16,960 bases of DNA from an uncultured Pseudomonas sp. (GTDB lineage: Bacteria > Pseudomonadota > Gammaproteobacteria > Pseudomonadales > Pseudomonadaceae): the NCBI GenBank assembly GCA_946886875.1, contig CAMPJN010000035.1, positions 1 through 16,960 on the forward strand, read 5' to 3'. Of this stretch, positions 1 through 7,436 are shown piece by piece (the first letter of the stretch is position 1; every line of letters begins with the position of its first letter). The translations under genes were made by a program, and so were the position numbers. The notes under the pieces are model-generated. The model saw only the letters and a program-made list of their open reading frames with translations, was not told the origin of the DNA and ran no database searches.

Positions 1-166
1 GTGCAGGCAGGTCGTTGTTGTCGAGAAATACGTAATTGGTCTCGGCCAAGCCGTTTTCGTTGGAAAAATACACATCGCCGAACTGCCGCGATAACGGCTG
101 GCCCTGGGCGTCCCAGTCGAGTTGGGCGGCGGACGAGGTGGGTGGTTGAGCAGGCGAGTTGGGCAT
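1..166 (-). CDS. mnmC: MnmC, N-terminal fragment (tRNA mnm5s2U biosynthesis), runs off window
   Basis: The minus strand from an ATG at 166 reads [20 protein letters not shown], then ...[19 protein letters not shown]... to the window edge. The segment QLDWD..GQP.S..F.DVYFS...GL.ET.YVFL is the characteristic start of bifunctional MnmC. The N-terminal MnmC domain is a SAM-dependent methyltransferase, and the C-terminal FAD oxidoreductase removes the carboxymethyl group of cmnm5s2U34 in tRNA. Only about 55 residues, before the SAM-binding motif, are visible, so neither catalytic domain can be checked. The gene is divergent from pap, with 112 bp between the starts. The family call rests on recognising the N-terminal pattern; completeness cannot be judged. 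Confidence 0.8.
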   Translation of the reverse strand, partial: MPNSPAQPPTSSAAQLDWDAQGQPLSRQFGDVYFSNENGLAETNYVFLDNNDLPA

Positions 167-278
167 GGTGATACCGGATTGAGCAGGCGCGCATTCTAGC
201 CGATCGAGCCTGCACATCATTAGTGCTGAAACGGCCTGCGAGCTGCTAGCCTGAAACGATCAGACCAGGGAGCAGTAC

Positions 279-1766
279 ATGTTCGAATCCGCCGAGATTG
301 GCCACAGTATCGATAAAGCCACCTTCGACGCCGCCGTGCCCGAATTACGCGAGGCATTGCTGGAGGCGCAGTACGAGTTGAAACAGCAGGCGCGTTTCCC
401 GGTGATCATCCTGCTCAACGGCATTGAGGGCGCGGGCAAGGGCGAGACGGTGAAATTGCTCAATGAGTGGATGGACCCGCGACTGATCCAGGTCAGCACC
501 TTCGACCAGCCGACTGATGAGGAGCTGGCGCGGCCCGCAGCCTGGCGCTATTGGCGGCAACTGCCGGCTAAAGGCAGCATCGGTATCTTTTTTGGCAATT
601 GGTACAGCCAGATGCTCCAGGGGCGGGCGCACAATGACCTCAATGAGGCTGAACTGGACCAAGCCACCGATAGCGCCTTGGCCATGGAGCGCATGCTGTC
701 CGACGAAGGCGCGCTGATTTTCAAATTCTGGTTCCACCTGTCGAAGAAGCATATGAAGGCGCGCCTCAAGCAGCTGCAAGACGATCCGCTGCACAGTTGG
801 CGCCTTAGTCCGTTGGACTGGCAGCAGTCGAAAACCTACGACAAGTACGTGCGCGTCGGCGAGCGGGTATTACGCCGCACCAGTCGCGACTATGCGCCCT
901 GGTATGTGGTGGAGGGCGCGGATGAGCATTACCGCAGTCTGACGGTCGGGCGGATTCTGCTCGATGGTCTACAGGCCGCGCTCAAGCACAACTCCCGGCC
1001 AGTACCCCACCCCCATGCCGCGCCTTTGACCTCCAGCCTGGACAATCGCGGCTTGGTCGACAGCCTGGATATGAGCCAGGCCTTGAGCAAGGACGACTAC
1101 AACGAGCAGTTGGCCGTCGAACAGGCGCGCCTGTCGGGGCTGATGCGCGACAAACGCATGCGCAAGCACGCCTTGCTCGCGGTATTCGAAGGTAACGACG
1201 CAGCCGGCAAAGGCGGCGCTATCCGGCGCGTAGCCGCGGCGCTCGATCCGCGTCAGTACCGCATAGTCGCGGTGGCGGCGCCGACCGAAGAAGAGCGCGC
1301 GCAGCCCTACCTCTGGCGCTTCTGGCGACATATTCCGGCGCGCGGCAAATTCACCATGTTCGACCGCTCCTGGTACGGCCGCGTACTGGTTGAGCGGGTG
1401 GAGGGTTTTTGCAGTTCGGCCGACTGGTTGCGAGCCTATGGCGAGATCAACGATTTCGAGGAGCAACTGACCGAGGCCGGTGTGGTGCTGGTGAAGTTCT
1501 GGCTGGCGATCGATCAGGACGAACAGTTCGCGCGTTTTCAGGCCCGCGAGCAGATCCCCTTCAAACGCTTCAAGATTACCGAGGACGACTGGCGCAATCG
1601 CGATAAATGGCCGGAGTACCGCGACGCGGTGGGCGATATGGTCGACCGCACCAGTACCGAGATAGCGCCCTGGACGCTGATCGAAGCCAACGACAAGCGC
1701 TTCGCCCGGGTCAAGGTGCTGCGCACGATCAATCAGGCACTGGAGGCGGCCTTCGCCAAGGATTGA
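279..1766 (+). CDS. pap: Polyphosphate:AMP phosphotransferase (tandem PPK2 domains)
   Basis: This 495-aa cytosolic protein has two PPK2 kinase domains in tandem (about residues 15-235 and 275-490), the layout of polyphosphate:AMP phosphotransferase, which makes ADP from AMP using polyphosphate. Each half has a Walker A loop: GIEGAGKG at 48-55 and EGNDAAGKGG at 304-313. The C-terminal half keeps the canonical Walker B/lid stretch FDRSWYGR (361-368) and the later RFKITEDDWRNRDKW region. In the N-terminal half the equivalent stretch is FFGNWYSQ (104-111), which has lost the Asp and Arg, so catalysis probably resides in the C-terminal domain (inference). ATG 279 is preceded by an AGGGAG ribosome site at about 267-272. 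Divergent mnmC lies upstream and a thiolase follows. PPK2 class is clear; AMP specificity is inferred from the two-domain layout. Confidence 0.9.
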   Translation: MFESAEIGHSIDKATFDAAVPELREALLEAQYELKQQARFPVIILLNGIEGAGKGETVKLLNEWMDPRLIQVSTFDQPTDEELARPAAWRYWRQLPAKGSIGIFFGNWYSQMLQGRAHNDLNEAELDQATDSALAMERMLSDEGALIFKFWFHLSKKHMKARLKQLQDDPLHSWRLSPLDWQQSKTYDKYVRVGERVLRRTSRDYAPWYVVEGADEHYRSLTVGRILLDGLQAALKHNSRPVPHPHAAPLTSSLDNRGLVDSLDMSQALSKDDYNEQLAVEQARLSGLMRDKRMRKHALLAVFEGNDAAGKGGAIRRVAAALDPRQYRIVAVAAPTEEERAQPYLWRFWRHIPARGKFTMFDRSWYGRVLVERVEGFCSSADWLRAYGEINDFEEQLTEAGVVLVKFWLAIDQDEQFARFQAREQIPFKRFKITEDDWRNRDKWPEYRDAVGDMVDRTSTEIAPWTLIEANDKRFARVKVLRTINQALEAAFAKD

Positions 1767-1904
1767 ATGAACGGCGCCGAGCCCTGTCTATTCTGGCGGC
1801 GATGGCCAAGGAACTGGATGGCTGCGCATATACCTGGTGAATGATCATCGCCCGTCGAGATTGTTAGGTCTTATTCTCGGGGCTATTCCAACACCCTACA
1901 AAAT

Positions 1905-1910
1905 GAGGTG
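1905..1910 (+). promoter_or_regulatory. Ribosome binding site fixing the thiolase start
   Basis: GAGGTG lies 4 nt upstream of ATG 1915. It supports that start over the in-frame ATGs at 1837 and 1903; the first thiolase-like residues, REVVIVES, begin directly after ATG 1915. A weak TTGTTA-17 nt-TATTCC pair (1861-1889) could be the promoter, but it matches consensus poorly. Confidence 0.6.
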
Positions 1911-1914
1911 CAGC

Positions 1915-3099
1915 ATGCGTGAAGTGGTGATCGTTGAAAGCGTGCGGACTGGCTTGGCCAAGTCCTTCCGCGGCAAATTCAATCTGACCCGTCCGGATGA
2001 CATGGCGGCCCACTGCGTCAATGCGCTGCTGGCACGTACCGGCATCGATCCGGCGCTGGTCGACGACTGCATCGTCGGTGCCGGCTCCAACGAAGGCGCC
2101 CAGGGCATGAACATCGGCCGCAACGTCGCGGTACTGTCCGGCCTCGGCACCCAGGTCGCGGGCATGACCCTCAACCGCTTCTGCTCGTCGGGCCTGCAGG
2201 CGATTGCCATCGCCGCCAACCAGATCGCTTCGGGTTGCAGCGACGTGATAGTCGCCGGTGGTGTTGAGTCGATCACCATGACCTTGAAGAGCATGAACAC
2301 CGACAATTTGTTCAACCCGATCCTGCAGCGGGATGTGCCGGGTATTTACTACCCCATGGGCCAGACCGCTGAAATCGTTGCGCGTCGTTACAACGTCAGC
2401 CGCGAAGCCCAGGACGCCTACGCCCTGCAGAGCCAGCAGCGCACCGCCGCGGCCCAGGCCGCTGGACTGTTCGACGACGAAATCGTGCCGATGCAGGTCA
2501 AGTACCAGGTTGAAGACAAAGCCAGCGGCGAGAAGAAGATCGTCGACGGCGTGGTCGAGGGCGACGATTGCAACCGCCCCGACACCACTATCGAAAGCCT
2601 CAGTTCGCTCAAGCCGGTGTTCGCCGAAGACGGTTCGGTAACCGCTGGCAATGCTTCGCAGCTGTCCGACGGCGCGTCCATGACCCTGGTGATGAGCCTG
2701 GACAAGGCCATTGAGCTGGGCCTCAAACCCAAGGCATTTTTCCGCGGCTTCACCGTTGCCGGTTGCGAGCCCGACGAAATGGGCATCGGCCCGGTGTTCT
2801 CGGTGCCGAAACTGCTCAAGGCCAAGGGCCTGCAGATTGCCGATATCGACCTCTGGGAGCTCAACGAAGCCTTCGCTTCGCAGTGCCTGTATGCCCGTGA
2901 TCGCCTGGAAATCGACAGCGCCAAGTACAACGTCAACGGCGGTTCGATTTCCATCGGCCACCCATTCGGTATGACCGGTTCGCGCCAGGTCGGCCACTTG
3001 GTGCGTGAGCTGCAGCGGCGCAATCTGCGCTACGGCATCGTCACCATGTGCGTGGGCGGCGGTATGGGCGCTACCGGGTTGTTCGAAGCGGTACGTTGA
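1915..3099 (+). CDS. Thiolase family protein (acetyl-CoA C-acyltransferase)
   Basis: The 394-aa protein is the usual length for a type II thiolase (acyl-CoA + acetyl-CoA to or from 3-ketoacyl-CoA + CoA). Thiolase signatures are all present: nucleophilic Cys90 in NRFCSSGLQAIA, NEAFA at 317-321, active-site His349 in GGSISIGHPFGMTGSR, and the acid/base Cys379 in MCVGGGMGATGLFE. The FGMTGSR version of the His loop resembles the fatty-acid oxidation (FadA/FadI-like) branch more than biosynthetic PhaA enzymes, which usually read HPxGxSGAR. No hydratase/dehydrogenase partner gene is adjacent, so its pathway (beta-oxidation or another degradation route) is not settled by context. A 148-bp gap separates it from pap, and a strong terminator follows. 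It was started at ATG 1915 because the 26-residue extension from 1837 is not thiolase-like. Confidence 0.88.
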   Translation: MREVVIVESVRTGLAKSFRGKFNLTRPDDMAAHCVNALLARTGIDPALVDDCIVGAGSNEGAQGMNIGRNVAVLSGLGTQVAGMTLNRFCSSGLQAIAIAANQIASGCSDVIVAGGVESITMTLKSMNTDNLFNPILQRDVPGIYYPMGQTAEIVARRYNVSREAQDAYALQSQQRTAAAQAAGLFDDEIVPMQVKYQVEDKASGEKKIVDGVVEGDDCNRPDTTIESLSSLKPVFAEDGSVTAGNASQLSDGASMTLVMSLDKAIELGLKPKAFFRGFTVAGCEPDEMGIGPVFSVPKLLKAKGLQIADIDLWELNEAFASQCLYARDRLEIDSAKYNVNGGSISIGHPFGMTGSRQVGHLVRELQRRNLRYGIVTMCVGGGMGATGLFEAVR

Positions 3100-3123
3100 C
3101 AGCGACCTGTTGTCCGCACGAAT

Positions 3124-3165
3124 AAAACCCCGGTACAGCTAAGCTGTGCCGGGGTTTTGCTTTTT
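3124..3165 (+). terminator. Rho-independent terminator after the thiolase gene
   Basis: AAAACCCCGGTACAGCT (3124-3140) pairs with AGCTGTGCCGGGGTTTT (3142-3158) with one G-T wobble, followed by GCTTTTT (3159-3165). The A-rich left flank and T-rich right flank make it potentially bidirectional, so it may also end the convergent small gene whose stop lies at 3190. Confidence 0.9.
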
Positions 3166-3189
3166 GGGGATGCCGGTTGGCGCGGTTAT

Positions 3190-3423
3190 TTATTTCGGCG
3201 GTGCGACCCGTTGCGAAGGGTCGACCCGCGCATAGAGCGATTTGGCGACCTGCATGCGGCTGATATAGGCATCGATTCCATGAAGCGCGTCGACGCGGGT
3301 GAAGTAGGGGCCTTCCAGAGTGCCTTCACGGGTCGAGAAGAAATACTGCCCGTTGACTGCGGTGACACGCTCGCTTCGATAATGCGTGCCAGGGCTGGGA
3401 TCCACGTTGCGCTGACCGAACAT
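3190..3423 (-). CDS. Small DUF6316-like protein of unknown function
   Basis: This 77-aa protein reads MFGQRNVDPSPGTHYRSERV, then TAVNGQYFFSTREGTLEGPY and a basic tail ending RVAPPK. The pattern GTHYRSER...VNGQYFFSTREGT.EGPY.TR.DA is what I recall for the short gammaproteobacterial family DUF6316, which has no known function. No signal peptide or membrane segment is visible, so it is probably cytosolic. The ATG at 3423 is chosen because GGGAG (3436-3432) sits 8 nt upstream and homologues, as I recall, begin MFGQR. A TTG at 3498 would add 25 residues but has no ribosome site. Its 3' end faces the thiolase terminator and its promoter region is shared with the divergent EamA gene. An inverted repeat, CGACAAA (3493-3499) / TTTGTCG (3509-3515), lies upstream. 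Confidence 0.65.
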   Translation of the reverse strand: MFGQRNVDPSPGTHYRSERVTAVNGQYFFSTREGTLEGPYFTRVDALHGIDAYISRMQVAKSLYARVDPSQRVAPPK

Positions 3424-3431
3424 ACCCAGTA

Positions 3432-3436
3432 CTCCC
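3432..3436 (-). promoter_or_regulatory. Ribosome binding site fixing the DUF6316-like start
   Basis: On the minus strand GGGAG is followed, 8 nt later, by ATG 3423. This favours the 77-residue form over the longer TTG-initiated form. Confidence 0.55.
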
Positions 3437-3630
3437 AAAATAGAGTCGATTGGTTTCAGTCTAGTCCGCTCGTTGTCGAGGATTGAAATTGGCGACAAAT
3501 GGTCGCTTTTTGTCGGTATTTCCGCCTTGAGAGCGATTTTCTGTCGTCAACTTTCAGGCGTCATTGCGTCAGACGTCGGCACAGTTGACCTGCAATGCTG
3601 CATGCAACTGTAGCTGTGGGCGTTGCCGGC

Positions 3631-3650
3631 AAGCGCCTAGAATGGCGCTT
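3631..3650 (+). promoter_or_regulatory. Palindrome centred on a -10-like hexamer, upstream of the EamA transporter
   Basis: AAGCGCC (3631-3637) and GGCGCTT (3644-3650) are perfect inverted repeats flanking TAGAAT (3638-3643), a good sigma-70 -10 hexamer 64 nt before the transporter start. No good -35 is seen at 16-18 nt upstream. The arrangement fits a repressor operator over a promoter, but this is inference. The rest of the 283-bp gap (3424-3706) shows nothing else I can name. Confidence 0.4.
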
Positions 3651-3706
3651 TGCGCACTTGCTAGCGCCGCTTCGAGGCGGGCAGCGATGTCGCCCTCGAG
3701 GCATTC

Positions 3707-4681
3707 ATGCATATCTCTTCCGGCCGCTGGCTTTACGGCATGTTCCTGGCGTTGCTCACTGCTGTGCTCTGGGGTGTGCTGCCGATTCAACTCAAACAAG
3801 TGCTGCAAACCATGGACCCGGTCACGGTGACCTGGTTTCGCTTGCTGGTGGCCGGTTCGATCCTGTTCGCCTACCTCGCCGCTAGCGGTCGCTTGCCGCG
3901 CTTTCGTCCGCTGGGAAGGAAGGGCGCGTGGCTGCTGGCGTTGGCGATCGCCGGCTTGAGTAGCAACTATGTGCTCTATCTGGCCGGTCTGACGCTGCTC
4001 AGCCCAGGCACCACGCAACTGGTAATCCAGGTCGCACCGATACTGCTGCTGGTTGGCAGCCTGTTCGTCTTCCGCGAGCGTTTCAGTATCGGTCAGGGCA
4101 TGGGGCTGGCGGTTCTGCTGCTGGGCTTCGGGTTGTTCTTCAATCAGCGGCTGGCGGAATTACTGACGTCGCTCAGCGACTACACCACGGGTGTACTGAC
4201 GGTACTGTTGGCGGCCGTGGTCTGGGCACTTTATGGCCTGGCGCAGAAGCAGCTGCTGACGGTATGGAACTCGTTGCAGGTGATGATGGTGATCTACTTG
4301 GCTTGCGCGTTGCTGCTCACCCCTTGGGCTCACCCCATGCAAGCCTTTGCGTTGAGTCCGCTGCAAGGCTGGCTGTTGTTCGCCTGCTGCCTGAACACCC
4401 TGGTGGCCTATGGCGCCTTCGCCGAGGCGCTGGCCCATTGGGAAGCTTCGCGAGTCAGCGCGACCCTGGCGATCACACCGCTGATCACCTTCGCCTCGGT
4501 GGCCCTGGCGGCGAGCTGGTGGCCGGATCATGTGCTGCCCGAGCAGATCAACTGGATCGCCTACGGCGGCGCGGTATTGGTGGTGCTGGGCTCGGCGCTG
4601 ATCGCCCTGGGCCCCTCGTTGATGCTCAATCTGCGCGCACGGCGGGCAAGAATGCGGGGTCTGATCAAGCCCGCTCTGTAG
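3707..4681 (+). CDS. EamA/DMT family transporter (RhaT/YdcZ-like exporter)
   Basis: This 324-aa inner-membrane protein has about ten hydrophobic helices in two homologous halves of five, typical of EamA (DUF6) drug/metabolite transporters. The first half begins LYGMFLALLTAVLWGVLPI and includes the usual SPGTTQLVIQVAPILLLV stretch that ends the repeat; the second starts near TTGVLTVLLAAVVWALYGLAQK and includes ASRVSATLAITPLITFASV. A basic tail (LRARRARMRGLIK) should be cytosolic by the positive-inside rule. Members export amino acids, metabolites or drugs; the substrate cannot be read from the sequence. GAGG (3698-3701) lies 5 nt before ATG 3707. Its stop codon directly abuts the stop of the convergent AraC gene with no spacer. 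Confidence 0.85.
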   Translation: MHISSGRWLYGMFLALLTAVLWGVLPIQLKQVLQTMDPVTVTWFRLLVAGSILFAYLAASGRLPRFRPLGRKGAWLLALAIAGLSSNYVLYLAGLTLLSPGTTQLVIQVAPILLLVGSLFVFRERFSIGQGMGLAVLLLGFGLFFNQRLAELLTSLSDYTTGVLTVLLAAVVWALYGLAQKQLLTVWNSLQVMMVIYLACALLLTPWAHPMQAFALSPLQGWLLFACCLNTLVAYGAFAEALAHWEASRVSATLAITPLITFASVALAASWWPDHVLPEQINWIAYGGAVLVVLGSALIALGPSLMLNLRARRARMRGLIKPAL

Positions 4682-5716
4682 CTAGAGACCTGCCTGAGCG
4701 CCGCGCTTGGCTTCGCGGTACTCGCCTGGGGTTTGTCCGGTCCAGGCTTTGAAACTGCGGTGGAACGAGCGCGACTCGGTAAAGCCCAGGTAGCTGGCGA
4801 TGTCCTGAATCGTCAGTTCGCTGCGCAGCAGGTAGTGCTCGGCCAGTTCCTGGCGCAACTCGTCGAGGATTTGCTGGTAGCTGGTACCGGCCTGCTGCAA
4901 GTGGCGCTGCAGGGTGCGCACGGTCATATGGGATTTCTCCGCGACCCGTTCCTTGCGCGGTAAACCGTCCTTGAGCAGCAGGCGCAGGGCGTTCTTTACC
5001 CGCTGCGGCAGCGGGTCGTTGTGGTCCAGGCCGGCCATCAGGGCCAGCGCGTGCTCTTCGAGGGTGCGCAGCAGGTTGGCGTCGGCCTGACGCAGGGGGA
5101 TGGCGAGATAATCGAGCGGCACGATCAGCGCGCTGCAGGGTTGCTCGAAGCGGACCGGGCAACCGAACAGCGCCTGGTATTCGGTTATGTCGACGCCTTG
5201 CGGCAGGGCGTGTTCGAACCAGACCTCCCGGGGCGAGCGCTGCATGTCGGCGATCCAGCGCGCATACAGCAGCCAGGATGCCAGCACGTTCTCCACCAGA
5301 TGCCGGCGGATTTCCGCGGTTTGGTGGCGGCAAATCCAGATCAATTTGACCTGATCGCCAGCCGCCTCGATGCGGCTCACGCCCATGTCGCCGACCAGTT
5401 TTTCGTAAGGCACGATGCGGCTCATGGCTTCGCCCAGGGTCGCGCAATTCATCGCGATGTAACCCAGCACGCTCCAGGAGCCGGGCTGCACATGGCGCGC
5501 GCAATGCAGGCCGAACAGCGGGTCGCCGGAGACGCGCAGCAGGTGCGCCAGCAGCCGTTCGTGAGTTTCGCCGGGAATGCGTTTGCCGTTGTCAGCCATG
5601 TCTGCGGCGTCGATGCCGACGGCAGCCAATGCCTGGTCGGTATCCAGGCCCAGGTGTTCGGCGTGGCGCAGGTATTTGAGCAGGGTGGGGACCGAGGTAT
5701 AGCCGAGGTTGTGCAT
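4682..5716 (-). CDS. AraC-family regulator with OruR-type (arabinose-binding-like) N-terminal domain
   Basis: This 344-aa DNA-binding protein has an N-terminal ligand-sensing region of the Arabinose_bd type (about residues 20-210, including GDPLFGLHCARHVQPGSWSV and LGYIAMNCATLGEAMSR) and a C-terminal AraC double helix-turn-helix (about 240-338). The first HTH includes VAEKSHMTVRTLQRHLQQAG. The second has the family signature LTIQDIASYLGFTESRSFHR, then TGQTPGEYR. OruR, ArgR-like and related Pseudomonas regulators of small-molecule catabolism share the layout and usually activate a neighbouring operon. It is divergent from the AGPS-like gene, with 122 bp between starts containing two tandem repeats (5733-5771), so regulation of that operon is the natural inference. 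The effector is unknown. The ribosome site before ATG 5716 is weak. It has 0 bp to the convergent transporter stop. Confidence 0.88.
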   Translation of the reverse strand: MHNLGYTSVPTLLKYLRHAEHLGLDTDQALAAVGIDAADMADNGKRIPGETHERLLAHLLRVSGDPLFGLHCARHVQPGSWSVLGYIAMNCATLGEAMSRIVPYEKLVGDMGVSRIEAAGDQVKLIWICRHQTAEIRRHLVENVLASWLLYARWIADMQRSPREVWFEHALPQGVDITEYQALFGCPVRFEQPCSALIVPLDYLAIPLRQADANLLRTLEEHALALMAGLDHNDPLPQRVKNALRLLLKDGLPRKERVAEKSHMTVRTLQRHLQQAGTSYQQILDELRQELAEHYLLRSELTIQDIASYLGFTESRSFHRSFKAWTGQTPGEYREAKRGAQAGL

Positions 5717-5732
5717 GGCGTTCTTATTCTGA

Positions 5733-5771
5733 TTGTCCTGATTGGCGACAGCCGTTGTCCCGATTCGACAG
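5733..5771. promoter_or_regulatory. Candidate AraC-regulator operator: two tandem dyad repeats
   Basis: TTGTCCTGATTGGCGACAG (5733-5751) recurs as TTGTCCCGATTCGACAG (5755-5771), identical except for one substitution and a 2-nt deletion, starting 22 bp apart. Each copy is also a TGTC...GACA dyad. Two direct repeats about two helical turns apart between a divergent AraC regulator and its presumed target match how AraC-family dimers bind. The site lies 68-106 nt before the AGPS-like start, suitable for activation. Function is inferred, not shown. Confidence 0.55.
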
Positions 5772-5838
5772 TGACCTTGTGCAGCGGCCAGCTAGTATAG
5801 GCAGCCATTGAAGGTGACTGAACTATTCGGAGAAGCAG

Positions 5839-7434
5839 ATGCGGCGTTGGAACGGCTGGGGCGATGAAGCGACTGTGGTGGAACTGCCGGCCCATGGCGA
5901 GGCGTTTCTCGCCGAACGGCTTGGCCCGGGCCAGGTGCTGGCCGATGCCAGCCTGGAACAGGTGTTGGTCCAGGTGCCGGCCTCACGCTTGCAGGCCCAT
6001 CCGCTGATCTGTCTGAATGCCGAGGACCGCCTGCGTCACGCCCGCGGCCAGAGCCTGCCGGACTGGTTGGCGATGCGCTCCGGCGATTTCGGCGTGTTCC
6101 CCGATGGTGTCGCCTACCCGGAAAGCGCTGAGCAGATCCGCACTTTGCTGGCCTGGGCAAGCGAGCGGGACATCAGCCTGATTCCTTATGGCGGCGGCAC
6201 CTCGGTGGCCGGGCATATCAACCCCCAGGCCGGCAGCCGGCCGGTGCTGACCCTGTCGCTGGAACGCATGGGCAAGCTGCTCGATATCGACCACGACAGC
6301 CTGATCGCCACCTTCGGCCCTGGCGCCAGCGGCCCCCAGGTGGAGAGCCAGCTGCGCGCCCAGGGCTATACGCTCGGCCATTTCCCGCAGTCCTGGGAAC
6401 TGTCGACCCTCGGCGGCTGGGTGGCGACCCGGTCCAGCGGCCAGCAGTCGTTGCGCTACGGGCGGATCGAGCAGTTGTTCGCCGGCGGCAAGGTCGAAAC
6501 CTTCGCTGGCACCCTGGAAATTCCGACCTTCCCGGCGTCCGCCGCCGGCCCCGACCTGCGCGAGATACTGATGGGCTCGGAAGGGCGCTTCGGCGTGATT
6601 TCCGAGGTGAAGGTGCGCATCACCCGCCTGGCCGAGCAGGAAAATTTCTACGCGGTGTTCCTGCCTGACTGGCAGCAGGCCCTGGCCGGCATTCGCAGTC
6701 TGGCCCAGGCGCGGGTGCCGCTGTCGATGCTGCGCTTGTCCAATGCCATCGAAACCCAGACCCAACTGGCCCTGGCCGGCCATCCGCGGCAGATCGCCTG
6801 GCTGGAGAAGTACCTGGCCCTGCGCGGCGCAAGCGACGGCAAGTGCATGCTGACTTTTGGCGTGACTGGCAGCCGAACGCAAAACGCGGCATCCCTGAAA
6901 CAGGCGAAGAAGCTGCTGAAAGGTTTCGGCGGTGTCTTCTCCGGCACCCTGCTCGGCAAGAAGTGGGCGGAAAATCGCTTCCGCTTCCCCTATTTGCGCC
7001 ACGGCCTATGGACTGCCGGCTACGCCGTGGACACCCTGGAAACCGCCACCGACTGGAGCAATGTCGACAATCTGCTGAACAAGATCGAAGCCAGCCTGCG
7101 TAATGGCCTGGGCGAAGAGGGCGAACAGGTGCATGTGTTTACCCACCTGTCCCATGTCTACAACCAGGGCTCAAGCATCTACACCACCTACGTGTTTCGC
7201 CCCGGCAACAGCTATGCGGAAACCCTGGCGCGCTGGAGCAAACTCAAGCAGGCCGCCAGCCAGACCATCGCCGAGAATCGCGGCACCATCAGTCACCAGC
7301 ATGGCGTCGGCCGCGATCATGCGCCCTATCTGGCGGCGGAGAAGGGCGAGCTGGGCATGGCAACGTTGCAGGCGCTGGCCAGCCACTTCGACCCGGAGCA
7401 GCGTCTGCTTCCCGGCGTATTGCTGCAGGATTGA
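5839..7434 (+). CDS. FAD-binding oxidase of the alkyl-DHAP synthase (AGPS) family
   Basis: This 531-aa cytosolic flavoprotein belongs to the VAO/PCMH family. An FAD pyrophosphate loop, SLIPYGGGTSVAGH, lies at 113-126, and the central FAD region has WELSTLGGWVATRSSG (186-201), the AGPS-type motif (STxGGWxxTRxSG) that separates AGPS from D-lactate/glycolate oxidases. Downstream are THLSHVYNQGSSIYTTYVF (435-453) and ISHQHGVGRDH (484-494), where AGPS enzymes usually have HHH. AGPS swaps the acyl chain of acyl-dihydroxyacetone-P for a fatty alcohol, using FAD without net redox. Family membership is clear; this reaction is inferred and another dehydrogenase role is possible. A GGAGA site (5829-5833) precedes ATG 5839. 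The stop overlaps the first possible ATG of the GlpD-like gene (TGATG), implying coupled translation. Regulation by the divergent AraC protein is likely. Confidence 0.82.
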   Translation: MRRWNGWGDEATVVELPAHGEAFLAERLGPGQVLADASLEQVLVQVPASRLQAHPLICLNAEDRLRHARGQSLPDWLAMRSGDFGVFPDGVAYPESAEQIRTLLAWASERDISLIPYGGGTSVAGHINPQAGSRPVLTLSLERMGKLLDIDHDSLIATFGPGASGPQVESQLRAQGYTLGHFPQSWELSTLGGWVATRSSGQQSLRYGRIEQLFAGGKVETFAGTLEIPTFPASAAGPDLREILMGSEGRFGVISEVKVRITRLAEQENFYAVFLPDWQQALAGIRSLAQARVPLSMLRLSNAIETQTQLALAGHPRQIAWLEKYLALRGASDGKCMLTFGVTGSRTQNAASLKQAKKLLKGFGGVFSGTLLGKKWAENRFRFPYLRHGLWTAGYAVDTLETATDWSNVDNLLNKIEASLRNGLGEEGEQVHVFTHLSHVYNQGSSIYTTYVFRPGNSYAETLARWSKLKQAASQTIAENRGTISHQHGVGRDHAPYLAAEKGELGMATLQALASHFDPEQRLLPGVLLQD

Positions 7435-7436
7435 TG

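Noticed and set aside
1837..1914. N-terminal extension of the thiolase
   Set aside because: The added residues do not resemble thiolases, and the ribosome site fits ATG 1915.
1864..2997. Long open frame (377 codons) on the minus strand over the thiolase
   Set aside because: It is a mirror of a GC-rich coding strand; its protein has no recognisable motifs, and the plus-strand thiolase has every catalytic residue.
5983..7002. Long open frame antisense to the AGPS-like gene (339 codons)
   Set aside because: Shadow of third-position GC bias; no motif and no ribosome site.
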